A DNA stretch of 55,678 nucleotides from CAWKAO01 sp963847665 (lineage in GTDB: Bacteria; Actinomycetota; Humimicrobiia; Humimicrobiales; Humimicrobiaceae): the NCBI GenBank assembly GCA_963847665.1, contig CAWKAO010000006.1, forward strand, positions 1 through 55,678, read 5' to 3'. This document shows, piece by piece, positions 54,091 through 55,678 of the stretch. Numbering within the stretch: position 1 is the first letter of the stretch; each line of letters begins with the position of its first letter. The notes beneath the pieces are model-generated. The model worked only from the letters and a program-made list of their open reading frames with translations. It ran no database searches and was not told the origin of the DNA. The translations under genes were made by a program, and so were the position numbers.

Positions 54091-54939
54091 TTAAGCGAGC
54101 AGCAGTTTTATTTGCGGGATCACAGGTATTAAAAAAATCATCAGCATAGGTATAAAAATAAAGATAAAAATAATAATGGTAAGGTTGCTTTCAAGCCTTT
54201 CAGCCCTCATTTTTAGCAGGTCTCTCTGGTTATTCCTGTAGACCCTGGCAAGATCAGCCAGGATCTCTTTTACAGGAAAGCCTATTATTTCAGACTGATA
54301 AAGGACTTTTACAAAACTTTTAAACTCCATGCAGAATGAAAGCCTGCCTATGGTCTCAAAAGCTTCTGACTTTCTTTTTCCCTCAAGTATTTTTATCCTG
54401 TAAAGATCAAATAATCTACCGGCTCTACCTCTGAAGTTTTTAGAAACATAAAGCATCGCCTCATCAAGTGTCAGACCTGCACTTATCAGTGAGGCCATGA
54501 TATCGATAACGTCAGGAAGTTCATTATTGATATCTTTTGCAAATGAATGTGTTTTGCTTTTAAATATTTCCTGGGGCAGGAGATATGCAAGCAGGGCTAT
54601 CACAGCTGAAAAATAAAAATAATTACTGTCCAGGAAAAAACCAAGTGAAATAAAGATCAGTAAAAGGGACAGTGCAAAAATGATCCTGAAAAGATAAAGG
54701 TTCCCGAGGGACCTGATCTTAATACCAAGGATACTTATTGCTCCGATCTCTTCAAAAAACAGCTCTGCGTCAGCAAAAAAGCTCCCGGCCCGCCGATTAG
54801 CTGCCGGACGCCTGGCTTTTACATCAAAGGACAGGATACTTTTTTTAAAGGTCTCCTTATTATTAACTGCAAGCCAGCAGATCTGTATTATAAATATTGA
54901 AACAGCAATCGAGATGATTATTTTTAGGATCAATATCAT
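54091..54939 (-). CDS. tadC: Type II secretion F-domain protein TadC
   Basis: 282-residue inner-membrane platform protein of the Flp pilus machine. Helices near 1-20, 85-105, 108-125 and 255-280 surround the GspF domain (DIMASLISAGLTLDEAM, EFKSFVKVLYQSEIIGFPVKEIL in part). It overlaps tadB by four bases (ATGA). Works with TadB to couple the ATPase TadA to pilus growth. Confidence 0.88.
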   Translation of the reverse strand: MILILKIIISIAVSIFIIQICWLAVNNKETFKKSILSFDVKARRPAANRRAGSFFADAELFFEEIGAISILGIKIRSLGNLYLFRIIFALSLLLIFISLGFFLDSNYFYFSAVIALLAYLLPQEIFKSKTHSFAKDINNELPDVIDIMASLISAGLTLDEAMLYVSKNFRGRAGRLFDLYRIKILEGKRKSEAFETIGRLSFCMEFKSFVKVLYQSEIIGFPVKEILADLARVYRNNQRDLLKMRAERLESNLTIIIFIFIFIPMLMIFLIPVIPQIKLLLA

Positions 54940-55664
54940 TTACGGCCAAATCTTTTATTATCAATATCTGTAAAGTTGACTAATTTGTTTATGATTAGAA
55001 AACCAGCGATGTAGCTGATGAATGAATAGACTAATATCAGAAATCCTGTCCTGGATACAAGTCCAGACGCAAAACCAGGATTTAAAAAAGATGCAGATAT
55101 GATAGCAATAACAGGTATTACTGCAATCAGGTAAGAAGTATATCTTGGCCCTGAGCTCAAGATCCTAATGTAGTTTGTCAGGTTTTTCTTTTCCCTTAAA
55201 TACTCTATCTGGTTTTTTAAAAAACCTATCAGGTCCGCACCCTTTTCATTAGCCGCAATAAGACCGGTAATGATCACATGGATTAAACTGCTCCTATTTT
55301 TGTTTACCATGTTTGCCATTGCATCATTTAAAAGTAACCCTCTTCTTGTATCATCAATGATTTTTTCAATATCCCCTTGTAGCGGGTATCCGATTTTTTC
55401 CACAACCTGCTGGAGTGCGACCTGGATATTAGGATTCATATAAAGAGAAGTCATAAGGTCCAAAAGAAAACCTTCCAACTGATTTTCTTTCAGTCTGGTG
55501 TGCCTTCTACCCCTGAGGTCAATAAAAATAAATATAAATATGCTCACTAAAATTACAATGGAAAGAAAAATAAAAATGCCAGTTTTAAAAAAGATGCATG
55601 TAATAAATACAACTGAAAAAAATAAAGTCAAAAATATAAAAAAATAATTCGGGTCCATTTTCAT
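54936..55664 (-). CDS. tadB: Type II secretion F-domain protein TadB
   Basis: 242-residue platform protein, shorter than most TadB because the N-terminal soluble part is small. Two helices near 8-50, then the GspF core with LDLMTSLYMNPNIQVALQQV, given by DLMTSLYMNPN, and a later ANEKGADLIGFLKNQ. C-terminal helices around 170-225. It runs to the window edge; the upstream gene, expected to be tadA/cpaF, is cut off. Confidence 0.85.
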   Translation of the reverse strand: MKMDPNYFFIFLTLFFSVVFITCIFFKTGIFIFLSIVILVSIFIFIFIDLRGRRHTRLKENQLEGFLLDLMTSLYMNPNIQVALQQVVEKIGYPLQGDIEKIIDDTRRGLLLNDAMANMVNKNRSSLIHVIITGLIAANEKGADLIGFLKNQIEYLREKKNLTNYIRILSSGPRYTSYLIAVIPVIAIISASFLNPGFASGLVSRTGFLILVYSFISYIAGFLIINKLVNFTDIDNKRFGRK

Positions 55665-55678
55665 ATCATTTTTTGCCA

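Noticed and set aside
1..55678. CRISPR array, prophage or integrase gene
   Set aside because: No spaced direct repeats, cas genes, phage structural genes or tyrosine/serine integrase were seen.

Overview
The window is a low-GC bacterial chromosome segment that is mostly housekeeping genes, nearly all on the minus strand. The order hrcA-dnaJ-rsmE-mtaB / HIT-phoH-pgpH-ybeY / era-deoC-recO / glyQS / ppdK / dnaG / rpoD resembles the arrangement in Actinobacteria and Firmicutes. hrcA lies directly next to dnaJ with no grpE-dnaK between them, and the IMP dehydrogenase-like gene beside guaA is of the GuaB3 type. With several apparently leaderless promoters, this points (inference) to a low-GC, deep-branching actinobacterial-type lineage, probably from a metagenome assembly.

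Layout. 1-5.0 kb is a decaying accessory patch: a P-type cation ATPase broken by at least five frameshifts, a 23-nt 3' remnant of a tRNA-Gln gene, and an intact ISL3-type insertion sequence whose right end lies 7 bp from the end of tRNA-Asn. 5.1-15.1 kb holds rpoD, dnaG, a PAP2-like membrane protein, ppdK and glyQS. 15.3-16.8 kb is a CrtI/retinol-reductase-like FAD enzyme on the plus strand. 16.8-20.0 kb is recO translationally coupled to two glycosyltransferases and an ArsS-like radical SAM protein. 20.0-30.9 kb is the deoC/era/GNAT, ybeY/pgpH/phoH/HIT and mtaB/rsmE/dnaJ/hrcA series of ribosome, tRNA, stress and second-messenger genes.

31.0-34.5 kb is a plus-strand thiamine-salvage operon: TPP riboswitch, terminator, thiamine pyrophosphokinase, then a ThiXYZ-type ABC transporter whose ATPase carries a frameshift at an A8 run. 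Its promoter overlaps the divergent hrcA promoter and a CIRCE-like operator. A CDF metal exporter with a 3' frameshift converges on it. 35.5-42.3 kb is a probable operon plsY-guaB3-guaA-chorismate mutase-aroF-pcrA.

42.4-43.7 kb is the most interesting stretch: a near-consensus promoter, a roughly 95-nt pseudoknot-capable leader whose closing stem is mutually exclusive with a terminator hairpin, a second terminator, then a secreted CAP-domain protein. I could not assign the leader to a known riboswitch class. 43.8-50.9 kb carries a flavin reductase, a TM1367-type cyclophilin-like protein, CIRCE-controlled groES-groEL, the t6A genes tsaE-tsaB-tsaD, a family-4 uracil-DNA glycosylase and pyrophosphatase. 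51-55.7 kb is the 3' part of a tad (Flp pilus) locus: tadB, tadC, a 56-residue Flp pilin, tadE, a membrane-anchored protein with WVDTSHWE-type repeats, and a TadG-like protein.
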